From the NCBI RefSeq assembly GCF_023983475.1, contig NZ_CP092712.1, positions 310,001-374,000 on the forward strand: 64,000 bases of DNA, in the 5' to 3' direction. The stretch is from Aliivibrio fischeri ATCC 7744 = JCM 18803 = DSM 507 (GTDB lineage: Bacteria; Pseudomonadota; Gammaproteobacteria; Enterobacterales; Vibrionaceae). The notes under the pieces are model-generated. The model was not told where the DNA came from and ran no database searches. It worked only from the letters and a program-made list of their open reading frames with translations. Positions 29,753 to 39,440 of the stretch are shown piece by piece. The stretch's first letter is position 1, and each line of letters begins with the position of its first letter. Both the position numbers and the translations under genes were made by a program.

Positions 29753-31189
29753 ATGAATAGTGCAGTAGAGCAACAATTGGCAGAGCTTGGTATTGAAGCT
29801 TATTTAAAAGAACATCAATACAAATCATTACTTCGATTTTTAACGTGTGGATCAGTAGATGATGGTAAAAGTACCCTCATAGGCCGATTACTCCATGATT
29901 CAAAACAAATCTATGCAGATCAACTAGATGCAGTTCATGCTGACAGTCAACGAGTGGGTACTACGGGTGAGCGTCCAGACTTGGCTTTATTGGTTGATGG
30001 TCTGCAAGCTGAGCGTGAGCAAGGTATTACGATTGATGTGGCATATCGTTACTTCTCAACTCAAAAACGTAAATTCATCATTGCAGATACGCCGGGACAT
30101 GAGCAATACACTCGTAATATGGCTACGGGTGCATCAACCTGTAATGTCGCTGTGATTTTGATTGATGCTCGTAAAGGGGTGCTTGATCAAACTCGCCGTC
30201 ACTCTTATATCGCGAACCTTCTTGGTATTCGTCATTTTATAGTAGCTGTGAATAAAATGGATTTAGTTGAATATTCTCAATCTCGTTTTGAAGAGATTAA
30301 AGAGGAATACTTAGCTTTTTCTAAGAAATTGAATAATCCAAATTTAGATATTTCTATTTTACCTTTATCTGCATTAGAAGGAGATAACGTAGTAAACCCA
30401 AGCGAGGCATTATCTTGGTATCAAGGTGATCCATTATTAGAAGTACTTGAAAGTGTGGATATTGATGCAGATAAAGGCAATGGTGAGTTTAGATTCCCTG
30501 TGCAATACGTTAATCGTCCAAACTTAGATTTTCGTGGTTTTGCTGGAACGGTCTCTTCTGGCGGAATTTCTGTTGGTGATGAAATTGTGGCTTTACCATC
30601 AGGTAAAAAATCGAAAGTCGCTCGTATTGTTACCTTTGATGGTGATTTAACATCAGCTCAAGCAGGCCAAGCGGTAACGCTAACACTTGAGGATGAAATT
30701 GATATTAGTCGTGGTGACTTGTTAGTTAAATCACAATCGAACTTGCAAGCCACGGATCAGTTTAAAGCAGAGATTGTATGGATGACGGAAAAAGGATTAG
30801 AACCGGGTCGTCAATACGATATTAAAATTGCAGGTAAGAAAACCGTGGGGCAAATTGATGCTATTCACCATCAAGTGAATATCAACAGTCTAGAAAAGTT
30901 TGATACTCAAGATCTGCCGCTGAATGGTATTGGTTTATGTGATGTATCGTTAACGGAAACCGTGAGTTTAGATCGCTATCAAGATTGTGCAGATACTGGT
31001 GGATTTATTTTTATTGACCGCTTAACTAATGTAACGGTAGGGGCTGGGATGATCCAAAACCTATCTGATTTGAGTGAGACTAAGCCAATTAATGACAATA
31101 TCAGTGCGTTTGAAATTGAGCTAAATGCGTTAATTCGTAAGCACTTCCCACACTGGGAAACCCAAGATATTTCTAAGCTATTAGGCTAA
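29753..31189 (+). CDS. cysN: sulfate adenylyltransferase subunit 1 (GTPase)
   Basis: CysN couples GTP hydrolysis to APS synthesis by CysD. The 478-residue protein is EF-Tu-like: G1 [16 protein letters not shown], switch region [16 protein letters not shown]3 [17 protein letters not shown] and G4 VNKMDLV, followed by two beta-barrel domains (about residues 240-430). It is not fused to an APS kinase domain, which agrees with a separate cysC downstream. It sits between cysD and the SLC13 permease. Confidence 0.97.
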   Translation: MNSAVEQQLAELGIEAYLKEHQYKSLLRFLTCGSVDDGKSTLIGRLLHDSKQIYADQLDAVHADSQRVGTTGERPDLALLVDGLQAEREQGITIDVAYRYFSTQKRKFIIADTPGHEQYTRNMATGASTCNVAVILIDARKGVLDQTRRHSYIANLLGIRHFIVAVNKMDLVEYSQSRFEEIKEEYLAFSKKLNNPNLDISILPLSALEGDNVVNPSEALSWYQGDPLLEVLESVDIDADKGNGEFRFPVQYVNRPNLDFRGFAGTVSSGGISVGDEIVALPSGKKSKVARIVTFDGDLTSAQAGQAVTLTLEDEIDISRGDLLVKSQSNLQATDQFKAEIVWMTEKGLEPGRQYDIKIAGKKTVGQIDAIHHQVNINSLEKFDTQDLPLNGIGLCDVSLTETVSLDRYQDCADTGGFIFIDRLTNVTVGAGMIQNLSDLSETKPINDNISAFEIELNALIRKHFPHWETQDISKLLG

Positions 31190-31200
31190 GGACTGTCACT

Positions 31201-32928
31201 ATGGCATGGGAACAAGGATTCGTTCTGGCGTTATTAACTCTGATTATTGTGAGTTTATTGGCAAGTAAGTTAAAACCAAGCGTCATATTTGCAGGCTCTG
31301 CATTTATTGCTTTTATGCTTGGTATGATTGATTTACCTAGCTTGGCAAGAAACTTTACTAATTCATCTTTGTTAACGCTAGTGCTGCTTATTTTAAGTTC
31401 TTGTGCTTTAGAAAAAACACGCCTTATCAGTTGGGTTGGGCGTTATATTTCTGAAGGGAGGTTAGGGAGTGTGGTAGGCAAATTAGGTCTATCTACTGCC
31501 TTACTTTCTTCTTTTACCAATAATACAGCGGTTGTTGTTTCACTGATTGGAGCAATCAAACGTAATCAACGACACGCGCCTTCACGATTACTTATTCCCT
31601 TATCTTATGCCGCTATCTTAGGTGGAACATTAACCTTAATTGGTACTTCAACCAACCTTATCATTAATAGTTTTGTGGAAGATACGGGTTTACCAAGTTT
31701 AAGCTTTTTTGCACCGACAACTATTGGTTTAGCCGTTCTATTTGGTGGTTTATTGATTTTAATTCCACTGAGTTATTTATTACCTCAATACGATGAAAGT
31801 CATCAAGATGAATTACCGTATTTTTTAGAAGCAAGAGTAGAGGGTGGCTCACCACTAGTCGGTAAATCAATCAGTGAAAATAACCTTCGAGCATTGCGTA
31901 AGCTGTTTTTAGCTGAAGTCATTCGTAATGGAAAAACCATACCATCGGTTGATCCAGATATGATTTTATTGGCAGGAGATAGGCTGCTGTTTTGTGGGGA
32001 CATTGAAAGTGTTACGACGTTACAAGAAATTAATGGCTTAACCTTATTTGGTCAGCATCATTTAAATGGACAGAACCTACTTGAGGTTGTTGTAAGTCAA
32101 TCGGCTTCTATTCGTGGAAAAAGTATTAAGTCAGCTCAATTTAGAGAACGCTTTGATGCGGTAGTGGTTGCTATTCGCCGAGGGCATGAACGACTTGAAG
32201 GTGGATTAGGAAAAATTGAATTACAAGCAGGGGATACATTAATTTTGGTTCCCGGCAAAGACTTTGAACAGAGCAAGCAACAACTAAAACGTGAATTCGT
32301 CATTATTAGTGATTTAGATTCAGCCGCAAAACTGGATGGAGATAAGAGTGCTTTAGTTTTGATTGGTTTTGCTGCTGTTATTACCGCCGCTTTACTTGAT
32401 GTGTTTCCTATTATTAAAGGACTCTCTGTTTACCTACTTGGTATGCTGGCGCTAGGGATTATTAATTTAGGTGAAATTCGTAGACGATTCCCAATTGATA
32501 TTGTTGTTATTGTTGGTGCAGCGCTTTCTATCGCACAGTTAATGTTGTCATCAGGACTATCTGTTCAATTAGGTGAAATGTTTATTGAGCTGTTTAATGG
32601 CTGGGGAGTAATGGGGGCATTAATTGCGGTATACCTTATTACGTTGGTGTTGACTGAACTTATTACCAATAATGCAGCGGCAGCACTGGCTTTTCCTATT
32701 GGTTATAGCATGGCATTAGGGTATGGCGTTGATCCCATGCCTTTTATTATGGCGGTGCTTTTTGGTGCGAGTGCCAGTTTTATTTCCCCTTATGGATATC
32801 AAACTAATCTACTCGTTTTTAGTGTGGGCAATTACACACTGCTCGATTATGTGAAAGTGGGATTACCCATGTCGATTATTTATTCGGTATTGGTATTAGC
32901 ATTAATCCCTTATTTTTTCCCATTTTAA
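31201..32928 (+). CDS. SLC13-family permease with two RCK_C domains, probable sulfate transporter
   Basis: A 575-residue membrane protein with an interrupted transporter fold: about five hydrophobic segments in residues 5-190, a soluble insert of two TrkA-C/RCK_C domains (LEARVEGGSPLVGKSISENNLRA and LEVVVSQSASIRGKSIKSAQFRER), then more membrane segments from about residue 390. SSFTNNTAVVVSL and ELITNNAAAALAFPIGYS are the paired SNT-type motifs of the SLC13/DASS family that bind sodium and anion. Placement between cysN and cysC makes sulfate uptake the best guess; substrate is inferred from context. It starts 11 bases after cysN. Confidence 0.85.
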   Translation: MAWEQGFVLALLTLIIVSLLASKLKPSVIFAGSAFIAFMLGMIDLPSLARNFTNSSLLTLVLLILSSCALEKTRLISWVGRYISEGRLGSVVGKLGLSTALLSSFTNNTAVVVSLIGAIKRNQRHAPSRLLIPLSYAAILGGTLTLIGTSTNLIINSFVEDTGLPSLSFFAPTTIGLAVLFGGLLILIPLSYLLPQYDESHQDELPYFLEARVEGGSPLVGKSISENNLRALRKLFLAEVIRNGKTIPSVDPDMILLAGDRLLFCGDIESVTTLQEINGLTLFGQHHLNGQNLLEVVVSQSASIRGKSIKSAQFRERFDAVVVAIRRGHERLEGGLGKIELQAGDTLILVPGKDFEQSKQQLKREFVIISDLDSAAKLDGDKSALVLIGFAAVITAALLDVFPIIKGLSVYLLGMLALGIINLGEIRRRFPIDIVVIVGAALSIAQLMLSSGLSVQLGEMFIELFNGWGVMGALIAVYLITLVLTELITNNAAAALAFPIGYSMALGYGVDPMPFIMAVLFGASASFISPYGYQTNLLVFSVGNYTLLDYVKVGLPMSIIYSVLVLALIPYFFPF

Positions 32929-32942
32929 TTCAAGGATGAAAC

Positions 32943-33557
32943 ATGACAGCACAATCAGTAATAAAAGATGAGAATGTCGTTTGGCATCAACATACAGTAA
33001 CAAAGAAAATTCGTTCCGATCTTAAAAAGCAAAAACCGGCGGTGCTTTGGTTTACTGGATTATCGGGGGCAGGTAAATCAACCATTGCAGGTGCATTAGA
33101 AAGTAAATTGGCAGAGCTTGGGTATCATACCTATTTACTTGATGGCGATAATGTCCGTCATGGTTTATGTAAAGATTTGGGCTTTTCAGATCATGATAGG
33201 CAAGAAAACATTAGACGTATTGGTGAGCTTTCAAAGTTGATGGCAGATGCTGGGCTTATTGTATTAAGTGCGTTTATTTCACCTCATAGAGCTGAGCGTC
33301 AAATGGTTCGAGAATTACTGCCTGAGGGAGAGTTTTTAGAAGTCTTTGTGAATACCTCTTTGGATGAGTGTGAAAAAAGAGATCCGAAGGGCTTATATAA
33401 AAAGGCACGAGCCGGTGAGATAAAACATTTCACAGGGATAGACTCTGAATATCAACAACCGTTAAGCCCCGAAATTGATTTGCCCGCAGGAACTCAGTCG
33501 ATAGAAGTATTAGTTGAACAGTGTTTAGAAGAGCTAAAAGTACGTTCAATTATCTAG
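32943..33557 (+). CDS. cysC: adenylylsulfate kinase
   Basis: CysC phosphorylates APS to PAPS, the substrate of CysH. The 204-residue protein has the P-loop [51 protein letters not shown], the [16 protein letters not shown] substrate segment and [20 protein letters not shown] lid. Length matches E. coli CysC (201). It starts 14 bases after the permease and closes the operon, ahead of a probable terminator at 33567-33612. Confidence 0.98.
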   Translation: MTAQSVIKDENVVWHQHTVTKKIRSDLKKQKPAVLWFTGLSGAGKSTIAGALESKLAELGYHTYLLDGDNVRHGLCKDLGFSDHDRQENIRRIGELSKLMADAGLIVLSAFISPHRAERQMVRELLPEGEFLEVFVNTSLDECEKRDPKGLYKKARAGEIKHFTGIDSEYQQPLSPEIDLPAGTQSIEVLVEQCLEELKVRSII

Positions 33558-33566
33558 AAGAAAAAT

Positions 33567-33612
33567 AGCCCTAATAGTGATTGTTTTTGGAACTACTAGG
33601 GCTTTAATTATT
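33567..33612 (+). terminator. probable terminator of the cysDN operon
   Basis: Stem AGCCCTAATAGT / ACTACTAGGGCT with a single mismatch, followed by a T-rich stretch (TTTAATTATTTTTG), ten bases after the cysC stop. It could also serve the converging TIGR03899 gene. Confidence 0.65.
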
Positions 33613-33640
33613 TTTGATGCTTATCTATTAACTTAGACAA

Positions 33641-34540
33641 CTAAGCCATCGTTGAAATGGATTTTGCAGCAACATCCGTTTCAACCATAAACTTCTGACT
33701 TAATAAACTGATGAGGTTATCGTAATAATTTTCATTCGGTTTATTGCCTAGCAGTTTACATAGCTCAGCACCAGTAGGACTAAATCGGTAATATACCAAT
33801 CGAGACCCTTTCTGCATTGGTTTTATTGCGATGTTCTTCCCTTGATATTGCAAGGGTAAGGCGGGTTCAAACTCAATCTCTCCTGACTCTAGTTCAGTGC
33901 TAAGTAGTAAACCTAATTCAATAAGAAGCAATAAACTTGAATAAGGTAGTTTGTAGTTACCTAAATGAATGAGTTGAGGCCCATCGGTTTTATAGAAATT
34001 AAAAAAAGTACCAGCACACTTATAACCCAATAGGAGTTTTTTACTGTTGTCTTGTCCAAAGCTACATGCGAGTGAAGCTGCTCTTTGAAATGTTTGAGCT
34101 TCGCGTTGGGTCATGTCTTTTAGCACTTTAAGGGCTTTCATTGAAGTGGAACCTGGGCTGATCACTTCTTGTTTGAATATTTGGCTCCACAGTTTTTGCA
34201 TTGATGAGTCGTGGATATCTTTTGCCATTTCAAAGAAACGATGTAGCCAATCAGGATCTGGGTCGCCTGCGGTTTCATCATTGCAATAATCGTGAGCGAG
34301 TTTTACGATTTTTTCTAAATTTTGTTGTTGTTGTTCACGCAATAATTTCTCACGATATAACGCACGTTTAAGCAGTGTTTCTTCTGGTTTTGGAGGCTGA
34401 AGATTGGCCGCAAGACCTTGCTGAATTGCAATTTCTTTTAGTCGTCTAGCGCTGCTAACTACATAATGTTCTTTTTTATGAGTTGGTTGTTCTTTTTTAG
34501 TTGTTTCATCTTTAGTGATGATAGTTTGCTGCGTATTCAT
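33641..34540 (-). CDS. TIGR03899-family protein of unknown function
   Basis: A protein of about 299 residues. It is hydrophilic at the start (Lys/Gln/Glu-rich, with a Gln-rich helix EKLLREQQQQNLEKIVKLAH), and DPDPDWLHRFFEMAKDIHDSSMQKLWSQIFKQEV is a recognisable segment of the TIGR03899/DUF2806-like group. There is no signal peptide or membrane helix. I place the start at ATG 34540 (AGGCG upstream at reasonable spacing); in-frame ATGs at 34576 and 34615 could add 12 or 25 residues. Function is unknown. It stands alone between the cysC terminator and the small membrane ORF. Confidence 0.7.
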   Translation of the reverse strand: MNTQQTIITKDETTKKEQPTHKKEHYVVSSARRLKEIAIQQGLAANLQPPKPEETLLKRALYREKLLREQQQQNLEKIVKLAHDYCNDETAGDPDPDWLHRFFEMAKDIHDSSMQKLWSQIFKQEVISPGSTSMKALKVLKDMTQREAQTFQRAASLACSFGQDNSKKLLLGYKCAGTFFNFYKTDGPQLIHLGNYKLPYSSLLLLIELGLLLSTELESGEIEFEPALPLQYQGKNIAIKPMQKGSRLVYYRFSPTGAELCKLLGNKPNENYYDNLISLLSQKFMVETDVAAKSISTMA

Positions 34541-34719
34541 GAGTTCGCCTAGCTTCGATTTAACATGATTTCCCATTATCTTATCGGTTGCTGAAAATAA
34601 AAACTTTAATCTCAAAGCAGTATTTGCGAGTTAGTCAAATAAAGTAGCAGGTAATTAGTGGTTAAATGATAAATTTTTGTTAAAATAAACCAGTTGATTA
34701 ATAACGTTGGAGAGGGGAA

Positions 34720-34812
34720 ATGAAAGAGTCAAATTTTAAGAAAATTCTATTTAGCGTTACATTAGTTAGTGTTTATGCAGTAACACTGGTTTATTTATCT
34801 AATTATATTTAA
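34720..34812 (+). CDS. putative 30-residue single-span membrane protein
   Basis: A 31-codon ORF begins MKESNFKKILFSVTLVSVYA and continues VTLVYLSNYI. The strong ribosome site GGAGAGGGG lies at 34709-34717, closely before ATG 34720. A basic N-terminus (KESNFKK) is followed by a hydrophobic stretch of about 20 residues, so an inner-membrane single span is likely. It is too short for most gene callers. A 14-bp inverted repeat begins in its 3' coding end (34783-34796) and is completed after the stop (34820-34833). Function is unknown; the ribosome site and composition are the evidence that it is real. Confidence 0.6.
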   Translation: MKESNFKKILFSVTLVSVYAVTLVYLSNYI

Positions 34813-34833
34813 CTAAATAAAATAAACCAGTGT
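34783..34833 (+). repeat. inverted repeat spanning the end of the small membrane ORF (possible terminator)
   Basis: Perfect 14-bp inverted repeat: ACACTGGTTTATTT at 34783-34796 and AAATAAACCAGTGT at 34820-34833, with a 23-base loop. A further 12-base copy of the right arm (AAATAAACCAGT) lies at 34683-34694, before the ribosome site. The hairpin is AT-rich and lacks a clear T run. Confidence 0.7.
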
Positions 34834-34847
34834 AAGATATTTGTTAA

Positions 34848-35336
34848 CTATTCGTCATCATCATATTCTTCTAATCTAACGCCTTCAATAAGATAACCGG
34901 TTTCAGCAAGTTCGCTATCAATGGTTTCTGTTTTTAACTTCCCAACAATATAAATAACATCCCATAGTTGCTGTATTGGAGCGCCTTTTTCGAATTTCAC
35001 GTAAATAATCTGGTTTGGTGGTGGTGGTGGAACATGAATACACGCACCAAAGTAAGGCACTAACAGAAATTCTGTGATCATTTTATCGTCGCCCTCTAAA
35101 GGGATCACAAAACCGGGTATTTTTACCATACTTCCGTTTAATTCTTGTCTAACTGAACCCACTAAAGATTGCTGCATTTGACCACCATTATGATCAATTT
35201 TAGGCATTCCCATCGAGTCAAATTGATTTCTTTCTTGTTCAGGAATCAAATCAATCCAATCAAGTTTTAGTACCTCATTACTGAATGCACTAAAAGGCAC
35301 CAGCATCAATAGGAAGATAATTATTTTCTTTTTCAT
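34848..35336 (-). CDS. DUF3299-family periplasmic protein of the zrg zinc-uptake operon
   Basis: A 162-residue exported protein with signal peptide MKKKIIIFLLMLVPFSAFS. The mature part carries MVKIPGFVIPLEGDDKMITEFLLVPYFGACIHVPPPPPNQIIYV, the core of DUF3299, with a conserved Cys-His pair (CIHVPPPPPNQ). The end is acidic (EEYDDDE). It is the last gene of the operon, 11 bases after the permease. In V. cholerae a gene of this type belongs to the zinc-regulated zrg cluster; I am not sure which letter applies. A role in periplasmic metal delivery is inferred from context. Confidence 0.8.
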   Translation of the reverse strand: MKKKIIIFLLMLVPFSAFSNEVLKLDWIDLIPEQERNQFDSMGMPKIDHNGGQMQQSLVGSVRQELNGSMVKIPGFVIPLEGDDKMITEFLLVPYFGACIHVPPPPPNQIIYVKFEKGAPIQQLWDVIYIVGKLKTETIDSELAETGYLIEGVRLEEYDDDE

Positions 35337-35347
35337 TAAAAGGGTCC

Positions 35348-36607
35348 TTATAACCTTATTGTCATGCCATCACTTAAAGAGTGTCGGTAAGCTTGGATTG
35401 CTGGAATAACGCCAATCACAAAGCCTGAACACAAAACAAGACCAAGTAGCTTGAGTTCATAAAGTGTTGGTAGGGTTAACTCAATGGCAATGCCATAATA
35501 TTGTTGGATTATAGGTTGTAGAATACTGAGAGATAAGTAAAGCCCCATTAGGCCTACTATGATCCCAAAGCTGGTTATTACTACGGCTTCACTAATCAAT
35601 AAGATAAAGATATGCTTAGGTTGAGCCCCCATTGCACGCAAGATAGCCATTTCTCTACGGCGCTCTTGCAAGCTAGTTAATAGGCTTGTTAGCATTCCCA
35701 TTAAGCCCGCGGCAACAACAAAAACAGATACGGCTAAGAGCGCTTGTTCTGCCACAGACATCATTCCCCATAATTCATGTAATGCGATACCTGGAAGAAT
35801 GGCACTAAGTGGTTCTTTTGAATATTCATTAATGTAGCGTTGTAGAGCAAAGGTTTGAATCTTTGATTTTAATCCAAGCATGAAAGCTGTGATTTCTGCA
35901 GGTTCAAATTTTTGCTTTTCTAAGACTTTTGCATCTGGAGTATTGCCTAAATGCGCACCGCTTTCCCAGCCTACATGAATGGCTGATATTGCTTCTAGTG
36001 AAACATGTAGGGTTTTATCTACAGGTGTTCCTGTTGGTTTTAAAATACCTACGACAGTAAAAGGTAAATTATCGTGTCTGGTAAAAGACTTATCACTGAT
36101 CCCGTGCGCAATAACCAATTTATCCCCTAAATGATAATTGAGTTTATTAGCAACATCAGCACCTAATACGACATCAAATAATCCATTAAATGATTTGCCT
36201 TCTTTAAACTCAAGAGGCTGTTTTTTTCCATATTGATAAAAACGAAAATAGTCTTGATTCGTCCCCATGACACGGAAACCTTTATGGGAATCACCTAGAG
36301 AAATCGGAATGGCCCACTTTACTGCTCTTTGATGAATGATTTCTTGATAGCTTTTCCAATCAATATTATTTGTCGCATTGCCTATTCTAAAAACAGAATA
36401 AAGCAGTAGGTTAACTTGACCAGAACGAGCACCAACAATCAAATCAGTATTCGAAATCGTGTTCGCAAAACTATTCTTAGCTTCTGTACGAATGCGTTCT
36501 ACACCAACCAATAGCATTACCGAAATAGCAATTGTTGCAACAGTAAGTAATACGGTTGTTTTACGATTAATTAGACTTTTCCAAGCTAATTTTGTAATGC
36601 CTATCAT
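35348..36607 (-). CDS. ABC transporter permease of the zrg zinc-uptake operon (FtsX/MacB type)
   Basis: A 419-residue membrane protein with the FtsX/MacB four-helix layout: TM1 at residues 16-35 (TVLLTVATIAISVMLLVGVE), a large periplasmic domain (about 36-280), then three C-terminal helices (ALLAVSVFVVAAGLMGML; ILLISEAVVITSFGIIVGLMGLYL; LLGLVLCSGFVIGVIPAI). SLQERRREMAILRAMGAQPKHIF is the cytosolic coupling motif of this family. The start overlaps the ATPase gene by 4 bases. It matches the zrgC-type component by position, though the letter is from memory. Confidence 0.88.
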   Translation of the reverse strand: MIGITKLAWKSLINRKTTVLLTVATIAISVMLLVGVERIRTEAKNSFANTISNTDLIVGARSGQVNLLLYSVFRIGNATNNIDWKSYQEIIHQRAVKWAIPISLGDSHKGFRVMGTNQDYFRFYQYGKKQPLEFKEGKSFNGLFDVVLGADVANKLNYHLGDKLVIAHGISDKSFTRHDNLPFTVVGILKPTGTPVDKTLHVSLEAISAIHVGWESGAHLGNTPDAKVLEKQKFEPAEITAFMLGLKSKIQTFALQRYINEYSKEPLSAILPGIALHELWGMMSVAEQALLAVSVFVVAAGLMGMLTSLLTSLQERRREMAILRAMGAQPKHIFILLISEAVVITSFGIIVGLMGLYLSLSILQPIIQQYYGIAIELTLPTLYELKLLGLVLCSGFVIGVIPAIQAYRHSLSDGMTIRL

Positions 36608-37290
36608 GAGATGCCTCCTGCTTTATTCAATTCTCTTAAATCAATACTTTGATCGAATAAAGACTCTAAACTTGGGTCATGGCTGACAAAAAGTAAACTC
36701 GCGTTACTGTTTCTGCACTCATTCATTAATAACTCAATAAAAGCAAAACGAGTTTCGTGATCCAGTGCTGATGTCGGTTCATCGGCAATGATTAATTTAG
36801 GTTTTCCAATAAAAGCTCTAGCGGCGGCCACTCGTTGTTGTTGGCCAATACTTAAGTCTGTAATTGGCTTATTAAAATGAGACGCTGGTAATTGAAGCTG
36901 GGTTAAAAGACGTGTTGCTTCTATGCGTAATTCTTTTATAGATAATGTTTTTTTTGAAGAAAATTGATAAGGCAAAATTACATTATCGATAACGGATAAA
37001 TAAGGTAGTAAGTTAAATTGCTGGAAAATATAACCAATATTATCAGCTCTGAATCTATCTCTTTGATTTGATGAGAGTTGATTAATATCAGTACCATTAA
37101 TTGTTACACAACCAGACGTTGGTGAGAGGATACCCGTTAAAAGACTCAATAGGGTTGATTTACCACTTCCACTCGGACCTTTAATAAATAGTTTGCTTCC
37201 TTGTTTTTGAGTAAAAGAAGGAATATTTAATGTTAATTCACTTTGATTGGGCCAATGAAAAGTCAGGTTTGATAATTCAATAATGTTCAT
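36604..37290 (-). CDS. ABC transporter ATP-binding protein of the zrg zinc-uptake operon
   Basis: A 228-residue ATPase of the MacB/LolD group. Walker A is GPSGSGKSTLLSLL, the Q-loop lies in GYIFQQFNLLPYLSV, the signature is LSIGQQQRVAAARAF and Walker B is LIIADEPTSALD, with the H-loop in LLFVSHD. It pairs with the FtsX-type permease encoded next, overlapping it by 4 bases, and follows zrgA by 36 bases. Position matches zrgB of V. cholerae. It is expected to power zinc acquisition with ZrgA; the transport direction is inferred from V. cholerae work, not from the sequence. Confidence 0.9.
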   Translation of the reverse strand: MNIIELSNLTFHWPNQSELTLNIPSFTQKQGSKLFIKGPSGSGKSTLLSLLTGILSPTSGCVTINGTDINQLSSNQRDRFRADNIGYIFQQFNLLPYLSVIDNVILPYQFSSKKTLSIKELRIEATRLLTQLQLPASHFNKPITDLSIGQQQRVAAARAFIGKPKLIIADEPTSALDHETRFAFIELLMNECRNSNASLLFVSHDPSLESLFDQSIDLRELNKAGGIS

Positions 37291-37326
37291 AGTAAAACTG
37301 GCGATGTTACCACCGCCATACCTAAG

Positions 37327-38007
<681 letters not shown>

Positions 38008-38054
38008 AATAATTTCCTATTTTCTAAGAATGATAAATTGAATGTAATTATTGT

Positions 38055-38348
38055 TTAGAGAATAGACCGAGTTGGAGGTGCTCGCGAATGAACTGTTATG
38101 TTTAAAGGTGATGAGTTTTCAACTATAGAAAATAAAGAACAAATAATTAGCTGGGGAATAACTGGAGGTGATGTAATGTTGATACAAATTCCAGAGCTAA
38201 ATGATTGAAACTGCTGGCAATGATGATCTTCATGATGATGTAAGTTGGTATCAACTTGGTGATTAGCAACCAAAATACCAAACAACGCTAGGAGTATTGC
38301 AAACCCCCAATTTAACCAGCGTTGTTTAGTAAAGAAATACGATTGCAT
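38055..38348 (-). CDS. small membrane/periplasmic protein, first gene of the zrg operon (DUF2607-like)
   Basis: A 97-residue protein with one N-terminal membrane segment (LNWGFAILLALFGILVANH, residues about 12-30) and a metal-binding type stretch HHHEDHHCQQF just after it, which would face the periplasm. The rest is hydrophobic with two Pro-rich turns. It resembles short vibrio proteins of the DUF2607 type, from memory. It begins 26 bases after the Zur box and lies 47 bases before zrgA, so it is probably the first gene of the zinc operon. Function is unknown; a zinc-related role is inferred from position and the histidines. Confidence 0.72.
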   Translation of the reverse strand: MQSYFFTKQRWLNWGFAILLALFGILVANHQVDTNLHHHEDHHCQQFQSFSSGICINITSPPVIPQLIICSLFSIVENSSPLNITVHSRAPPTRSIL

Positions 38349-38373
38349 TGTACTACCCTAATTGAATGAGTAG

Positions 38374-38396
38374 TAAATGTAATAATATAACATTTT
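38374..38396. promoter_or_regulatory. Zur box of the zrg operon
   Basis: A 23-bp palindrome with arms TAAATGT and ACATTTT around AATAATATA. It matches the enterobacterial Zur consensus (GAAATGT-TATANTATA-ACATTTC) at all but three positions by my count. It lies 26 bases before the first zrg gene, within a likely promoter (TTGCTT and TACATT, 17-base spacing, minus strand), so bound Zur would block transcription when zinc is plentiful. Confidence 0.85.
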
Positions 38397-38412
38397 ATAA
38401 GCAAGGCATTAT

Positions 38413-38964
38413 TTATAATTGAGTGTGAATTAGCGCAATAACTTGCTTAATTTCATCCTTTGATAACTTTCCTTCTTTAATAAAAAGAATTTTCCCTTCT
38501 TTATCTTGAACGATAATTGCTGAACTTTCAGGTTGTAAATCCCAAGCTTTTGCTACCTTACCGTGCTCATCTAATACCATTGAAGACCATGAAAACTCTT
38601 CTTTGCTTTCTTCAGCAGAAGACTTCACAAATCCACCAGTTCCCCAGATAGAATCATCTTGATTGATGATGGTTGTTGTTTGATATTCTGTTTCTGGGAA
38701 CTTTTCTAATGTAATAGCACTCATAAGATCGGCGTTCATTGCTTTCGCACTGCTTCGACCTGCTATTGCCTGCAATACTCGAACTTTTCCTTTAAGTTGT
38801 TCAGTATTCCAGCTTTGATAGGTTGCAGCTGAGTTTTTAAAAAAGATTTCACCATATTGTTCAATCGAAACAGATGGAACTTCTTTATTAAGAGTTAGGT
38901 TGTGAGCAAATGAAAGAGAAGGGAGCAGACAAGCTGCAAGTGTAAGTAGTTTTACTTTTTTCAT
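38413..38964 (-). CDS. ytfJ: YtfJ-family exported protein
   Basis: A 183-residue secreted protein with signal peptide MKKVKLLTLAACLLPSLSFA. The mature part is thioredoxin-fold-like, with LKGKVRVLQAIAGRSSAKAMNADLM, TTTIINQDDSIWGTGGFVKSSAEESK and SAIIVQDKEGKILFIKEGKL, as in E. coli YtfJ. It has no CxxC, so it is not a classical thiol oxidoreductase. Function is unknown. It is divergent from ytfK, as in E. coli, and its 3' end is 16 bases from the Zur box. Confidence 0.88.
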   Translation of the reverse strand: MKKVKLLTLAACLLPSLSFAHNLTLNKEVPSVSIEQYGEIFFKNSAATYQSWNTEQLKGKVRVLQAIAGRSSAKAMNADLMSAITLEKFPETEYQTTTIINQDDSIWGTGGFVKSSAEESKEEFSWSSMVLDEHGKVAKAWDLQPESSAIIVQDKEGKILFIKEGKLSKDEIKQVIALIHTQL

Positions 38965-39177
38965 TTTTATTATCCTTGATGATTAACTTTCGTAGTTTAG
39001 TGTAGCGATAAGAAAAAAGCGATTCGACCAGTCCTTGCTGTTTTGATTTTCTCCTTGTTGAAAATAGTTTTGCTTCCTATAATGTTAATCACTTGTTTTG
39101 TTTGTAATAAAATAGTGTGAATTGGCGTTTGTTTTCAGGACTAATAAAACCTTTATATGGATAATCGGGGAATGGCT

Positions 39178-39387
39178 ATGTTTAGAAATTTTAAGGCTTA
39201 TCGACCATTGCAAGTCGCTCGTTTTGTAAAAACGTTATTTAAGGGTAATTTGCATATTGAAGGAATTGGAACTTTTGAGTTTGATGGCGGTAAAATTTTA
39301 ATGCCAAATCAAGGAACTAAGAAAATGCTATTAGTTATGAGTGAAGTGAATCAACATATTCGTCAACTATCAATGATGCCTGCTTAA
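39178..39387 (+). CDS. ytfK: YtfK homologue (DUF1107), stringent-response modulator family
   Basis: A 69-residue basic protein, MFRNFKAYRPLQVARFVKTL at its start, then FKGNLHIEGIGTFEFDGGKILMP. It is clearly related to E. coli YtfK, which has YNPLQVAKYVKILF and GAFEFDKGKILIP. E. coli YtfK binds SpoT and favours (p)ppGpp synthesis under phosphate and fatty-acid starvation; that role is inferred here. I chose ATG 39178 because it gives the E. coli length and has GGGGAA at good spacing. It lies between ytfJ and msrA, the E. coli order. Confidence 0.88.
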   Translation: MFRNFKAYRPLQVARFVKTLFKGNLHIEGIGTFEFDGGKILMPNQGTKKMLLVMSEVNQHIRQLSMMPA

Positions 39388-39408
39388 AATTATAGTAATA
39401 GTTAATAG

Positions 39409-39439
39409 AAGGTGCTCGTGGTCATGAGCACCTTTTTTG
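39409..39439 (+). terminator. rho-independent terminator of ytfK
   Basis: Perfect 9-bp stem AAGGTGCTC / GAGCACCTT followed by a T run, about 20 bases after the ytfK stop and directly before the convergent msrA stop. Confidence 0.88.
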
Positions 39440-39440
39440 T

